Source: Fimisoma sp964619315 (GTDB taxonomy: Bacteria; Bacillota; Clostridia; Peptostreptococcales; Anaerovoracaceae). From it: 64,000 nt of DNA. The position numbers and the translations under genes are program-made. This document shows positions 1 to 8,591 of this stretch, in pieces (position 1 is the stretch's first letter; every line of letters begins with the position of its first letter). The notes beneath the pieces were generated by a model. It ran no database searches, was not told the DNA's origin, and saw only the letters and a list, made by a program, of their open reading frames with translations. The stretch lies in assembly GCA_964619315.1 (NCBI GenBank), contig CAZUEH010000002.1:1-64000 (forward strand), in the 5' to 3' direction.

Positions 1-61
1 GGCTCGAACCTATGACCCTCTGCTTGTAAGGCAGATGCTCTCCCAGCTGAGCTAAACTCCC
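1..61 (-). tRNA. tRNA-Val (anticodon UAC), cut by the window edge
   Basis: The reverse complement begins GGGAGTT, followed by a D arm (GCTC...GAGC), an anticodon stem TCTGC/GCAGA and loop CTTACAA, giving anticodon UAC (Val). The T loop TTCGAGC is present. The 3' half of the T arm and the acceptor strand lie beyond base 1, so the gene is partial at its 3' end. It lies just downstream of the Met tRNA and is probably cotranscribed with it. Confidence 0.95.
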
Positions 62-85
62 GAATTATCTCTAAAGATAAAAAAA

Positions 86-162
86 TGGTAGCGGCGAGTG
101 GAGTCGAACCACCGACCTTCCGGGTATGAACCGGACGCTCTAGCCAACTAAGCTACACCGCC
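86..162 (-). tRNA. tRNA-Met (anticodon CAU), elongator type
   Basis: The gene is 77 nt and includes an encoded CCA. The anticodon stem CCGG(T)/(A)CCGG holds loop TTCATAC with anticodon CAU, and the T loop is TTCGACT. The acceptor GGCGGTG pairs with CGCCGCT with wobble at the first pair. This is the usual form of elongator tRNA-Met in clostridia. A lysidine-modified Ile tRNA (also CAU) is a less likely alternative. Confidence 0.93.
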
Positions 163-194
163 ACACCTTGTGACTTTAAATCACTGCAAGAGTT

Positions 195-223
195 ATATTA
201 CCAAAATGTAGGACCAATGTCAA
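195..223 (-). promoter_or_regulatory. Promoter of the tRNA unit
   Basis: On the minus strand a consensus TTGACA (218-223) and TAATAT (195-200) are separated by 17 bp, about 32 bp before the Met tRNA 5' end. An 8-bp inverted pair TTGTGACT/AGTCACAA (168-175 and 241-248) flanks it. Confidence 0.8.
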
Positions 224-254
224 CATCTTTTTAGATTTTCAGTCACAAACTTTA

Positions 255-1064
255 TTAATTTGTATTTTTCAACTTTTCCTCTACATCAGCCAGATTAGCC
301 GCTACAATTTGCCATGCGTCATTCTGTCCAAACTCTTTTTCTATCTCATTCATTGCTTCCTTATAAAGAGTCGCTGATTTTTCATATTCTTCTTCGCTAA
401 AGAAAATGTTTGCCAATGCGGAAATAGCCGCTGCATATCTACCTTCTCTTTTAAGTCCTTCATTATCTTTATATATGTCTACAGCTTTTATCAACATTAC
501 TTTTGACTCTTCAAGCTTTCCTTGAGCCCAGTATAGATTAGCTAAGTTGGTATAAGATGCTGCTTCTTCGCCCTCACTATCTGCAACCCTTTTTAGCAAA
601 AATAATGCTTTGTTCAAATAGTCCTCAGCATCCTCTAAGTTGCCTTTCTCTTGAGCAATCCAGCTCATGTTATTATAAAGTGCTGCCATTCTATAATCAT
701 TGTTTATCTCCAGAGATGATAATATTGCTGCTGCTTCGCTGTATACATCTATTGCTTCATCATATCTTCCTGAATTACCAAGACTGGTTCCATAGTTAAT
801 AAGAGTGGTGCCGTGGCTTTCGCTTCCATTAGCCTCTAACTGCTCTATAATTGCTAAAGCTTCCTTGTAATATTTCTCGGCATCTTCGTATTTTGAAAAG
901 TCTCTACAAAGGCTTCCTGCCTCATTGTATATTGCGACTAATGCTTTTTTATCATCTTGCTTTATGGCTTCATCCATAACATCCTGAATAAACTGAATGG
1001 CTTCTTGTCCCATTCCCTTACTCAAAATTCCGTCTAAATCAAAGAAAAATTTGTTCAAATCCAT
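255..1064 (-). CDS. Tetratricopeptide repeat (TPR) protein
   Basis: The 269-residue soluble protein is built almost wholly of about six 40-residue helical repeats from residue 40 on. Most show the TPR spacing of small and aromatic residues (for example Y...A...Y.EAL, A.LYNNMSWIAQEKGNLEDAE). No signal peptide, membrane segment or enzymatic domain is visible, so it is likely a cytoplasmic protein-binding scaffold. The repeats resemble the TPR_12 or kinesin-light-chain type. It stands alone between the tRNA genes and a divergent antiporter gene, so the context gives no function. The partner is unknown. Confidence 0.85.
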   Translation of the reverse strand: MDLNKFFFDLDGILSKGMGQEAIQFIQDVMDEAIKQDDKKALVAIYNEAGSLCRDFSKYEDAEKYYKEALAIIEQLEANGSESHGTTLINYGTSLGNSGRYDEAIDVYSEAAAILSSLEINNDYRMAALYNNMSWIAQEKGNLEDAEDYLNKALFLLKRVADSEGEEAASYTNLANLYWAQGKLEESKVMLIKAVDIYKDNEGLKREGRYAAAISALANIFFSEEEYEKSATLYKEAMNEIEKEFGQNDAWQIVAANLADVEEKLKNTN

Positions 1065-1098
1065 GTTACTAATACCCTTCCTTACTTATTTTATGTAC

Positions 1099-1127
1099 AT
1101 TATACATCTTTTTACTAATATTTTGAA
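1099..1127 (-). promoter_or_regulatory. Promoter of the TPR gene
   Basis: On the minus strand, TTCAAA (1122-1127) and TATAAT (1099-1104) have a 17-bp spacer. The start codon lies 35 bp downstream of the -10 box. Confidence 0.65.
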
Positions 1128-1166
1128 TCCCCTTATAAATTAAATTTCAAACTCGGCAAAAAAATA

Positions 1167-1194
1167 TTGAATTTTGAAATTTTTTTGTTATAAT
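1167..1194 (+). promoter_or_regulatory. Promoter of the antiporter gene
   Basis: TTGAAT (1167-1172) and TATAAT (1189-1194) have a 16-bp spacer, about 45 bp before the AGGAG site and ATG of the NhaC-type frame. An intact promoter argues that the broken frame is still transcribed. Confidence 0.65.
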
Positions 1195-1239
1195 TTAGCT
1201 TGCTAATTTATTGATTCTAATTAAAATATGAGAGGAGCG

Positions 1240-2757
1240 ATGGTAGTTGAACAAAATGTTCTTGAGAGAAAAATCCACTTTTAGCGGAAAGCGAACCCTT
1301 TAATAATCGCCACAGTAATTATATTAACTGTCTTATTAAGGAATACTTTACCTTCTGATGTTGCAAGCTTTGGGATCTTTTCATTACTCCCTGCTGCTTT
1401 TCTAATAATATATATATTTGCGACTAAGCGAATATTAGAAGCCCTGATTTTAGCCTCATCTATTGGCTTTATAATGGTATCTAAGCCCTCACCTTCATCG
1501 GATGCTTCTTGGCTTGGTAATACTTTTGAAAACTTAAGTGATGGTCTTTTGAGTGTAATGATGGCCGAAGACATCGCATGGCTCATAATAGTCTGTGGCC
1601 TAATGGGTAGTATAATATCTCTTATCGAAAAATCCGGTGGTTCCTTTGCTTTTGGTGAATGGGTCGCCACTAAAGCTAAAACTCCCAAAGCCTCTCTGCT
1701 TTGGACTTGGATACTTGGCTTAGTTATTTTTATTGATGATTATCTCAACTCTCTTACTGTAGGCTCTTGTATGACAAAATTGACAGATCGTCACAAGGTC
1801 CCTAGAGAATTTTTAGCATATATAGTTGATTCAACTGCCGCACCGCTGTGTGTCATTATCCCAATTTCGACATGGTCAGTTTTTTGCTCAAGAATTTTAG
1901 AAACTAATGGTTGGGCTCCTGACGGAGAAGGCCTTTTGTATTTCATGAGGACCATCCCATATAATTTTTATGGTTGGATTGCTGCTATAGTATTTCCTCT
2001 CGTGATATTTAACGTTATCCCTATATTCGGCCCAATGAAAGGCGCCTTTAATAGAGTGGTGCAAGGTGGCCCGTTAGCACCTTCGGGCAGCGAAAAGATA
2101 GATATAAGAGCTGGAAAGAATAATTTGGTTCCGCAGAACCCCAAAATTTCTAATCTGTTTCTTCCAATTTTAGTCCTAATAGGTTCGACTATTTTTTTAG
2201 ATTTTGACATGCAGATGGGTGTATTGGTAACTCTCGTATTCATGTTTGTATCATATATGTGGCAAGGAGTTATGACTGCCGAAGAATTTTGGGACATTTC
2301 CCTTGAAGGTCTTAAGAACATGATGATGCCGCTGATTTTAATGATCCTTGCCTTTTTATTTGCTGAGGTAAATGATCAAATACATTTCACTTATTTTGTA
2401 ATTACTTCTGCAACAAAAATAATCACTCCTGAGTTTATGCCTCTAATAGTATTTATAGCTCTTGCTATTACAGAGTTTATAACTGGCACCAACTGGGGAA
2501 TTTATATAATTGCTCTACCTATTGTTATACCTTTGGCTGAAACTTTAGGGGCAGATGTCACTTTAGCTGTTTATGCAGTTTTAAGTGCTGGTGTCTTTGG
2601 CTCTCACGTATGCTTTTATTCGGATGCAACAGTTATCACATCTGCAGCAACCGGATGCAATAACTTTGATCATGCTCTAACTCAAGCACCTTTTGGGTTA
2701 CTGTCTGCATCAATAGCAGCCCTATGTTTCCTAATAGCAGGGTTTATAGTTCACTAA
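1240..2757 (+). pseudogene. NhaC-family Na+/H+ antiporter, frame interrupted by an in-frame TAG
   Basis: From the first good start (ATG 1240, AGGAG at 1232-1236) the frame runs 14 codons to an amber TAG at 1282-1284. It then continues without a break to TAA at 2755-2757. The codons after the TAG encode hydrophobic segments expected of the antiporter's first two helices, so the true N-terminus looks to be upstream of the stop. About 10-12 membrane helices and the family-like stretch WILGLVIFIDDYLNSLTVG are present, and the restored length of about 505 residues fits NhaC-type proteins. The first ATG after the stop (1474) has no ribosome site and would lose about two helices. Possible readings are a recent nonsense mutation (TAC/TAT to TAG), readthrough, or a base-call error. 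Family assignment is firm; functional status is not. Confidence 0.65.
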
Positions 2758-2767
2758 ATAAAAAAAT

Positions 2768-2808
2768 ATTCCCGTGGGTTTATCTATTAAACCTTACGGG
2801 AATTTTTG
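2768..2808 (+). terminator. Bidirectional rho-independent terminator
   Basis: A 14-bp stem (ATTCCCGTGGGTTT with its near-perfect complement at 2789-2803) around a 7-nt loop is followed by TTTTT on the plus strand and preceded by an A-run. It can therefore end both the antiporter and the converging sfsA transcripts. Confidence 0.85.
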
Positions 2809-2817
2809 TTTGTTCAT

Positions 2818-3531
2818 TTAAAGTTTTATTTCTACTATTTTGTCGCATATGATTGAATCAGGCATCACAATACACTCGTAAGCTAAAGGAGTTACTCCCT
2901 TTGATGTCGTTTCTCTAAGAGTGTCTCCAAAAGCTCTATGCCGTTCATCATTTGGACTGAAATGTTTTATTCCACTCATCTGTATTATGAATATCACGAA
3001 TGCCCTTTTGCCATCTTTAATCGCATTTTCTAATTCGAGCAAATGCTTTATACCTCTCTCTGTCGGTGCATCCGGGAACATTGCGATTCCGTCAGATTCA
3101 AGGGTAACCCCTTTCACCTCAACATATGCCTCATTGGCCTCTTCGTCACAAACATAAAAATCAAGACGGGATTTGCCATATGTAGCTTCTGATTTTATCT
3201 TAGTTAAAGTTTTCATCTCTGGCAACTTGATCTTTCCATTCGCAAGAGCTTCTTTGACAATTTTGTTAGGTGCCTGAGAGTCCATATTTATCAGAATTTG
3301 TCCCTCTGCCACTTTCTTTTCTACCGCTATAAGGCTGTACTCCAACTTTCTCTGCCTCATATTGTCTCTATGGTCTTCTAAGTAAACAACTGCTTCTGGT
3401 ACGAGTAGTTCTTTGCACCTGCCAGTGTTTTTCACATGCACTTTGACAATTTTGCCATCGACAAGTACAAGTGCTACAAATCGGTTAGGTCTTTCTACAA
3501 ATTGTCCTTTAATCACGTTTCTATATTTCAT
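2818..3531 (-). CDS. sfsA: SfsA family DNA-binding protein / nuclease
   Basis: The 237-residue protein matches SfsA throughout. It has an N-terminal OB-like domain (RPNRFVALV, VKNTGRCKELL), then a PD-(D/E)XK-like domain with KSRLDFYV, EVKGVTL and FPDAPTERGIKHL. In E. coli SfsA was described as a stimulator of sugar fermentation, and later work supports nuclease activity; its role here is inferred by family. Length is typical. It is monocistronic, ends at a shared terminator facing the antiporter, and is divergent from lgt. Confidence 0.93.
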   Translation of the reverse strand: MKYRNVIKGQFVERPNRFVALVLVDGKIVKVHVKNTGRCKELLVPEAVVYLEDHRDNMRQRKLEYSLIAVEKKVAEGQILINMDSQAPNKIVKEALANGKIKLPEMKTLTKIKSEATYGKSRLDFYVCDEEANEAYVEVKGVTLESDGIAMFPDAPTERGIKHLLELENAIKDGKRAFVIFIIQMSGIKHFSPNDERHRAFGDTLRETTSKGVTPLAYECIVMPDSIICDKIVEIKL

Positions 3532-3553
3532 ATGAAAATAATACCAAACTTTA

Positions 3554-3582
3554 ATGACAATTAACAGTTTTTTTTGTATAAT
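3554..3582 (+). promoter_or_regulatory. Promoter of the lgt-ychF unit
   Basis: ATGACA (3554-3559) and TATAAT (3577-3582) have a 17-bp spacer, 45 bp before the lgt start. Confidence 0.65.
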
Positions 3583-3627
3583 AGTAAGGTATGTTTATAA
3601 TACATCACAAAAATAAGGAGGATGTAC

Positions 3628-4401
3628 ATGATTGCACCTAATCCTGTAGCTTTTACAATCTTTGGTATGGATATAATGTGGTACGGAGCCTTAATCGGAA
3701 TTGGGTTCATGCTTGCCATTTTAATAACTTATATTCGTGCTCCTAAATATGGTATTGAACAAGATTTTGTTCTTACTCTTACTATATTCGTCATTCCTTC
3801 GGCAATGATTGGAGCAAGACTATACTATGTGATATTCAGCTGGGAAAATTACAAAAACAACTTATCGGACATATTTGCTATAAGAGATGGCGGGCTTGCC
3901 ATACATGGCGGATTGATTCTCTGTTTTATAGTGGGATATTTTTTATGCAAAAAAGAAAAGGTCTCATTTTTTAACGCAGCTGACTTGGTAGCACCTGCAA
4001 TTCCTTTGGCTCAAGCAATTGGACGTTGGGGAAACTTTTTCAACGAAGAAGCCCACGGTGGTCCCACAGATTTGCCTTGGGCACAAATTATAGATGGCGT
4101 AGGTTATCACCCCACTTTCTTGTATGAGTCAGTATGGTGTTTCCTATTATTCATATTCCTTATGTTCTGGGCAAAAAATAAACGCGCCTTCACTGGTCAA
4201 CTAGTTTGCCTATATGGCATTTTATACTCTGCGGAAAGATTTTTCGTAGAAGGATTCAGAACCGATAGCCTTATGATAGGCCCTTTGAGACAAGCACAGG
4301 TTCTAAGTCTTATATTAATAGCTGGTTGTCTCATTCTATACTTTATACTTAAAAAAAGACAAAACATCAACAAGATTCAAAATAAAGGAGACTCTCAATG
4401 A
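3628..4401 (+). CDS. lgt: Prolipoprotein diacylglyceryl transferase
   Basis: Lgt moves diacylglyceryl from phosphatidylglycerol to the lipobox cysteine of prelipoproteins at the cytoplasmic membrane. Seven membrane segments are predicted. The signature is present: IGARLYYV, RDGGLAIHGGLI and AIGRWGNFFNEEAHGGPT with the conserved Arg, His and Asn, then HPTFLYES. Two ATGs are possible; the second (3628) lies six bases after AAGGAGG and is preferred over 3622. The stop overlaps the ychF start (ATGA), so the two are translationally coupled. About 257 residues, normal for the family. Confidence 0.95.
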   Translation: MIAPNPVAFTIFGMDIMWYGALIGIGFMLAILITYIRAPKYGIEQDFVLTLTIFVIPSAMIGARLYYVIFSWENYKNNLSDIFAIRDGGLAIHGGLILCFIVGYFLCKKEKVSFFNAADLVAPAIPLAQAIGRWGNFFNEEAHGGPTDLPWAQIIDGVGYHPTFLYESVWCFLLFIFLMFWAKNKRAFTGQLVCLYGILYSAERFFVEGFRTDSLMIGPLRQAQVLSLILIAGCLILYFILKKRQNINKIQNKGDSQ

Positions 4402-5489
4402 AATTAGGAATAGTAGGACTTCCCAACGTGGGAAAAAGCACTTTATTCAACGCGATAACAAAAGCTGGCGCAGAAGCAGCTAACTACCCTTTCTGTACTA
4501 TCGAACCCAACATCGGAGTGGTAACCGTACCTGATGAAAGACTTAAGGTTCTTCATGATATGTACAACTCGAAAAAAACCATTTACACTACGATCGAGTT
4601 TTGCGATATTGCTGGACTGGTTAAGGGTGCATCCAAGGGCGAGGGTCTCGGAAATAAATTCCTCGGTCATATTCGTGAGGTAGAGGCAATAGTCCATGTA
4701 GTAAGATGCTTTAACAATGAAAACATCGTTCACGTAGATGGGCATATAGACCCCGCTTCAGATATCGATACTATAAATACTGAGCTTCTTCTTTCTGATA
4801 TGGAAATGCTAGAACGCAGAATTCAAAGAGCTTCTAAAGCAGCAAAAGCTGACAAGTCTTTGAAAGGCGAATTGGACTTACTAAACCGCATATACGAATG
4901 GCTTGGCGAAGGCAAAAATGCCAGATCTATGGATTTAGAAGACGATAAGATACCTTTTGTCAAAAGCTTGGATTTACTGTCTTATAAGCCAATAATTTAC
5001 GTTGCAAATGTATCTGACGAAGAAGTAGCTGCTGCGGATAATGCTTATGTTAAGCAAGTTCGAGAAATCGCCCAAGCAGAAGATGCCAAAGTAACAGTTA
5101 TATGTGCCGAAATAGAATCGGAAGTTGCTGAGCTTGATGAGGAAGAAAGAGTTCTCTTCCTTCAAGAACTCGGTATCGAAGAATCTGGCTTAGACAAACT
5201 TATCAAAGCTTCTTATTCTCTTTTAGATCTTATATCATTCTTGACTGCTGGCGAACCAGAAGTTAGAGCATGGACTGTAAAAAGAGGAACCAAAGCCCCT
5301 GGCGCGGCCGGAAAAATCCACACAGACTTCGAAAAAGGCTTTATCCGTGCCGAAACTATTGCCTATGATAAGTTAATTGAATGTGGAGGCAATCTTGCCA
5401 CCGCAAAAGAAAAAGGTCTTGTGAGATCTGAAGGAAAAGACTACATAGTCAAAGATGGAGATGTAATGCACTTCCTATTTAATGTATAA
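4398..5489 (+). CDS. ychF: Ribosome-binding ATPase YchF (OLA1 family)
   Basis: The 363-residue YchF/Obg-type P-loop protein has G1 GLPNVGKST at residue 7. It has switch and G3 motifs (DIAGLVKGASKGEGLGNKFL), a helical insertion of about residues 130-190, and a C-terminal TGS domain (RAWTVKRGTKAPGAAGKIHTDF). The NVSDE-like sequence in place of NKxD (VANVSDE) is the family mark of ATP rather than GTP preference. It binds ribosomes and is linked to stress responses in other bacteria. The start overlaps the lgt stop. Confidence 0.97.
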   Translation: MKLGIVGLPNVGKSTLFNAITKAGAEAANYPFCTIEPNIGVVTVPDERLKVLHDMYNSKKTIYTTIEFCDIAGLVKGASKGEGLGNKFLGHIREVEAIVHVVRCFNNENIVHVDGHIDPASDIDTINTELLLSDMEMLERRIQRASKAAKADKSLKGELDLLNRIYEWLGEGKNARSMDLEDDKIPFVKSLDLLSYKPIIYVANVSDEEVAAADNAYVKQVREIAQAEDAKVTVICAEIESEVAELDEEERVLFLQELGIEESGLDKLIKASYSLLDLISFLTAGEPEVRAWTVKRGTKAPGAAGKIHTDFEKGFIRAETIAYDKLIECGGNLATAKEKGLVRSEGKDYIVKDGDVMHFLFNV

Positions 5490-5538
5490 GAAATTCAATC
5501 GGATAAATTTTATGTCAGCTTAAGAAAGGTGTTAAACT

Positions 5539-6030
5539 ATGATTACATTTAGAAATATTACACGAGAAAACTTCGATACAATAGTAGACTTAAAGGTAAA
5601 CGATGATCAGCTTGCTTTTATGGAAGGGCCTCTTTATTCATTGGCTGAATGTACCTTTGAGGATTCCTACATAGCTAAGGCGATCTACAATGACGAAACC
5701 GTAGTTGGCTTCATCCTGTATTACTTTGTTTCAGACGATCCAGACTATGTATATCTTCATCGCTTTATGATCGATAAATCACAACAAGGAAAAGGCCTCG
5801 GCAAAGCTGCCATACTAGCAAGCTTAGATATGTTCAAAACAGAATTTCCTTCCATCGAATGTGTCGAGCTAATGCATTACTCTGACAATAAGGCTGGTGC
5901 TGCAGCATACGCTGCTTTAGGTTTTGAACCAACTGGTGAAAATAGAGAAAGCGGCCCATGTCGCTGTGAACTTGGAACTACTAATCCAGAAAGATACACC
6001 GAAATTGTTAGAAGGAAATATTATAAATAA
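5539..6030 (+). CDS. GNAT-family N-acetyltransferase (spermidine acetyltransferase-like)
   Basis: This is a 163-residue single GNAT domain. Motif A with the acetyl-CoA loop is visible at QQGKGLGKAA (about residue 86), followed by the typical AAAYAALGFEPTG motif B region. The N-terminal layout (FRNITRENFDTIVDLKV) and the ending resemble BltD-type polyamine acetyltransferases, but the substrate cannot be fixed from sequence. It follows ychF by 49 bp and ends at a terminator, so it is probably the last gene of the lgt unit. Confidence 0.88.
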   Translation: MITFRNITRENFDTIVDLKVNDDQLAFMEGPLYSLAECTFEDSYIAKAIYNDETVVGFILYYFVSDDPDYVYLHRFMIDKSQQGKGLGKAAILASLDMFKTEFPSIECVELMHYSDNKAGAAAYAALGFEPTGENRESGPCRCELGTTNPERYTEIVRRKYYK

Positions 6031-6043
6031 AGCAAAAATAAGA

Positions 6044-6065
6044 GCGTAGTATAACTACGCTTTTT
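6044..6065 (+). terminator. Rho-independent terminator after the GNAT gene
   Basis: A 7-bp perfect stem GCGTAGT/ACTACGC with a 3-nt loop is followed by TTTTT. It abuts the stop codon of the converging small gene. Confidence 0.85.
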
Positions 6066-6324
6066 ATATGTCCATTCCTCTATCTCTTCGCTCTTGTCTT
6101 ATTTTTTCAGCAGCGTCAAAGAGTTCTATTTCTTCTTCCTCTGTCAACTTCATTATATTACATATATCAATTAATTTGTCTTCAGTAAACACGAAATACT
6201 CTTCAATACATAAATTAATGAACTCTGCCTTGTTTATTCCTAATTCGGAAAACGTTACCTGTCCATTAGCGATTTTTCTATCATAAAGTCTAAAAAAAAC
6301 TTTTTTAAATGTGCTATCTGCCAT
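6064..6324 (-). CDS. Small hypothetical protein (86 aa)
   Basis: I do not recognise this family. The 86-residue protein is soluble, acidic and mostly helical, with an aromatic-rich N-terminal part (FKKVFFRLYDRKIANGQVTFSELG) that looks like a short helix-turn-helix or helical bundle, and a charged end. A good AGGAGG precedes its ATG, and its start overlaps the stop of the upstream membrane-protein gene by 11 bp, so the two are probably translated together. Confidence 0.7.
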   Translation of the reverse strand: MADSTFKKVFFRLYDRKIANGQVTFSELGINKAEFINLCIEEYFVFTEDKLIDICNIMKLTEEEEIELFDAAEKIRQERRDRGMDI

Positions 6325-6973
6325 TATTTAACCTCCTATATAAAAGTTCAAGGGTTATTAATTGTATAACAACCAATATTATAATCAAAATTCCACAATG
6401 AAAAAAGAATGTGTCTGGCAAGATCTTAATAACCGGATCAGTGAAGGAATTAAAAATCCAATAATCATTTTGGAAGAATATCTTATGCATAGTTTCAAAT
6501 GCCCACTGCCAATCTATTAACATTGCCAAAGCAACTATAACTGCCAACGCTAGCGTTACTATTCCAGTAAGCCTCATCCACAAAGTTCGCCCTTTTGAAG
6601 CACCTTTTTTCCTTAAATACACAATCCAAGCAGCTAGTGCAACTATCCCTAACAAGGCTAATATCTGCATGGCTATAAATATAGACTTAACTTCTTCAAA
6701 GTGAATGCGTCCCTCTTCCGACATGTGTAATGTAGGAAAAGTTAACTCCGATTCTCCACCTATAAGGTTATACTCAATAAGTGAGTCATAGTTTATGCGA
6801 CATTCTTCTTCTGAATATCCAGAAGCCTCAGGTATTTTGAGATGTTCAATGTCAAAATAATAAAGAGGACGCGCTAATACTGTTACAGTTACTGCAATAC
6901 ATATAACTATAACTCCAACTATAAGCGCCGCCCCCAAATTTAATATTTTATGTTTTTTGTTGATTTCTTCCAT
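6314..6973 (-). CDS. DUF1461 / TIGR01906 integral membrane protein
   Basis: The 219-residue protein has an N-terminal membrane helix (about 12-35), a roughly 70-residue outer segment, and three further helices (about 100-120, 135-155, 185-210). The order, length and the outer SEEGRIHFEEVKSIF sequence, which resembles the family's G..H..DV motif, point to the TIGR01906 family of uncharacterised clostridial membrane proteins. It sits between the pantothenate kinase and a small unknown gene on one strand. Function is unknown. The protein at 26848-27513 has the same topology. Confidence 0.75.
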   Translation of the reverse strand: MEEINKKHKILNLGAALIVGVIVICIAVTVTVLARPLYYFDIEHLKIPEASGYSEEECRINYDSLIEYNLIGGESELTFPTLHMSEEGRIHFEEVKSIFIAMQILALLGIVALAAWIVYLRKKGASKGRTLWMRLTGIVTLALAVIVALAMLIDWQWAFETMHKIFFQNDYWIFNSFTDPVIKILPDTFFFHCGILIIILVVIQLITLELLYRRLNNGR

Positions 6974-6980
6974 TTTTTCT

Positions 6981-7820
6981 CTAAAGCTTTTTAAGACAGC
7001 ATTTTTCTGCTAATGCTGTTCCGATTGCCGTGCCGTATTCTCCGGCTTTTGGAATTATAAAGTTTATGTTTGGATACATAGTTTTGATCATCTCACAAAC
7101 TTTCCAACATTCTTTAAAGTTGATTAAATTTCCTATAAGAACAAAGTCCTTTATATTCGCCCCATTGGAAATCAAAACTGCAGTCTGGCAAATAGTTTCT
7201 ATTACCATATGCACTATGCCTGCTGCTTTATCTTCACAGTTAGCTCTTGAAGACGCTTTTCCAAAATTGGATGCAGTTATTTCTAAATCAAGGCCTGCAA
7301 CTGGGTTCTTAGAAATATCTCCTATACGAAGGTCTATATTTCCAACTTTGCCTCTTGCTGCCATTTCACGTATTTTATCAAAATCATTTGTATTAAGCAT
7401 TAGTTTAGAAAGCCCCGTAATGGTCCCTCCACCTATACCTATGCCACCTAAGTGACGTGGTACATTGTTTTTCACTTCAACAAAAGAAGTTCCTGTTCCC
7501 ATGCTTACTACCATGAACTCATCTTTATCTTTGGCAAAATATCCTCCGCCTACGCCATTTGCGGAAAACTCATCTACTCTAAAAGTTGGTAGTTGGTATA
7601 TTTGCTGATTTATAGCACTCGAGCCGACTCCCGTCAAATTAACTTGGCCAATATCTGCAAGTTCTAAATTGTTATCATATAGAAACTTTCCGAACGCACC
7701 AAAAAGTGATGCCACTGCACTATCGGCTGAAATTTGCACAGGTATAAGCATTTCTTCATCTTTAAATGCTGCGATTTTAGTAGTGCTTCCACCTATATCA
7801 ATTCCTACAACGATTCCCAT
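6981..7820 (-). CDS. coaW: Type II pantothenate kinase
   Basis: This enzyme phosphorylates pantothenate, the first committed step of CoA synthesis. The 279-residue ASKHA-fold protein opens with VGIDIGGSTTKIA (phosphate-1 loop), then VSMGTGTSFV and GGIGIGGGTITGL. The overall form matches the staphylococcal/Bacillus CoaW (PanK-II) type, which resists CoA feedback. A longer reading from TTG 7859 is possible, but ATG 7820 follows GGAAAGG at proper spacing and starts exactly at the family N-terminus. It is followed closely by the DUF1461 gene. Confidence 0.92.
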   Translation of the reverse strand: MGIVVGIDIGGSTTKIAAFKDEEMLIPVQISADSAVASLFGAFGKFLYDNNLELADIGQVNLTGVGSSAINQQIYQLPTFRVDEFSANGVGGGYFAKDKDEFMVVSMGTGTSFVEVKNNVPRHLGGIGIGGGTITGLSKLMLNTNDFDKIREMAARGKVGNIDLRIGDISKNPVAGLDLEITASNFGKASSRANCEDKAAGIVHMVIETICQTAVLISNGANIKDFVLIGNLINFKECWKVCEMIKTMYPNINFIIPKAGEYGTAIGTALAEKCCLKKL

Positions 7821-7892
7821 TGTTTTAGTCCTTTCCGTGAAGGTAAGATCAAAAATCAATACCTTGCCGTTTTTTTAACAATTAACTCGGTC

Positions 7893-7921
7893 ATTATACC
7901 ACAGCATTCTTTCGTTGTTAA
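7893..7921 (-). promoter_or_regulatory. Promoter of the coaW unit
   Basis: On the minus strand TTAACA (7916-7921) and TATAAT (7893-7898) have a 17-bp spacer, about 73 bp before the chosen coaW ATG. No clear terminator is seen between this promoter and the stop of the surface-protein gene upstream. Confidence 0.7.
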
Positions 7922-7958
7922 CCCCCCTTTTATATTTTATATGAACTTTTTTCTGCTA

Positions 7959-8591
7959 TCACCAAACCCCTTTATAAGTGGCTGTATAGGTGCTTGATTT
8001 TCGCATGCCACTATAGATTGCTTTTCTTACTGTTTCATTTCCCTCCTTGTAATACTCTGATACCCAGCTTCCCCTATCAATTCTGTATATATTTTCATCT
8101 AAGTTCAAATATTCTAAAAGCTGCAAGGAGTAATTTTCGAATTCCGGTGCGTTGCTTGCTGATACTTTTTCATTCTTGAAATTATAGTACATGCTGTCTT
8201 CATCTCCGAAAAACTTTCCTTCGATAGAAAAAGGCGCATCATAAGTTTCTGAGATTTCTTTAGATATACTTACTAATTCGCCTTTCACCAGCTTTCCCTT
8301 TACAAAAAACTCGATTTCGTTTGGAATATCAGGTTCTTCTACATAATTGTTATATGTTTTTATCTTTGTTGCAGTTTGTGGTGTGTACTTAACTTCTTCT
8401 AGCTTAAACACTCTGTCTTTTTCTATTGTTGCTTCTTTTTTCTCTGGTTTTGTGTCTTCTTTTTCTTCTGTAACCTTATCCGTATTTCCTTTTGCAGTAT
8501 ACGTGTCCCTTTCATAAGTAAATCCCATTAAAGCTACTGCCATAATTAAAAAAACAGCCCCGACGGCTGCCATCTTCCTTCCCCTATTCAT
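7959..8591 (-). CDS. Membrane-anchored extracellular protein, companion of the TED adhesin
   Basis: This 210-residue protein is not recognised as a known family. A basic N-terminus and one hydrophobic helix (about residues 7-24, no lipobox cysteine) are followed by a charged linker rich in E, K and T, and then a soluble domain (about 65-210). The linker points to an extracytoplasmic domain. Its ATG overlaps the stop of the adhesin gene by 8 bp, so the two are translationally coupled and probably act together at the surface. The end lacks a sorting signal. Possible roles are assembly helper or minor subunit; neither is shown by sequence. Confidence 0.7.
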   Translation of the reverse strand: MNRGRKMAAVGAVFLIMAVALMGFTYERDTYTAKGNTDKVTEEKEDTKPEKKEATIEKDRVFKLEEVKYTPQTATKIKTYNNYVEEPDIPNEIEFFVKGKLVKGELVSISKEISETYDAPFSIEGKFFGDEDSMYYNFKNEKVSASNAPEFENYSLQLLEYLNLDENIYRIDRGSWVSEYYKEGNETVRKAIYSGMRKSSTYTATYKGVW

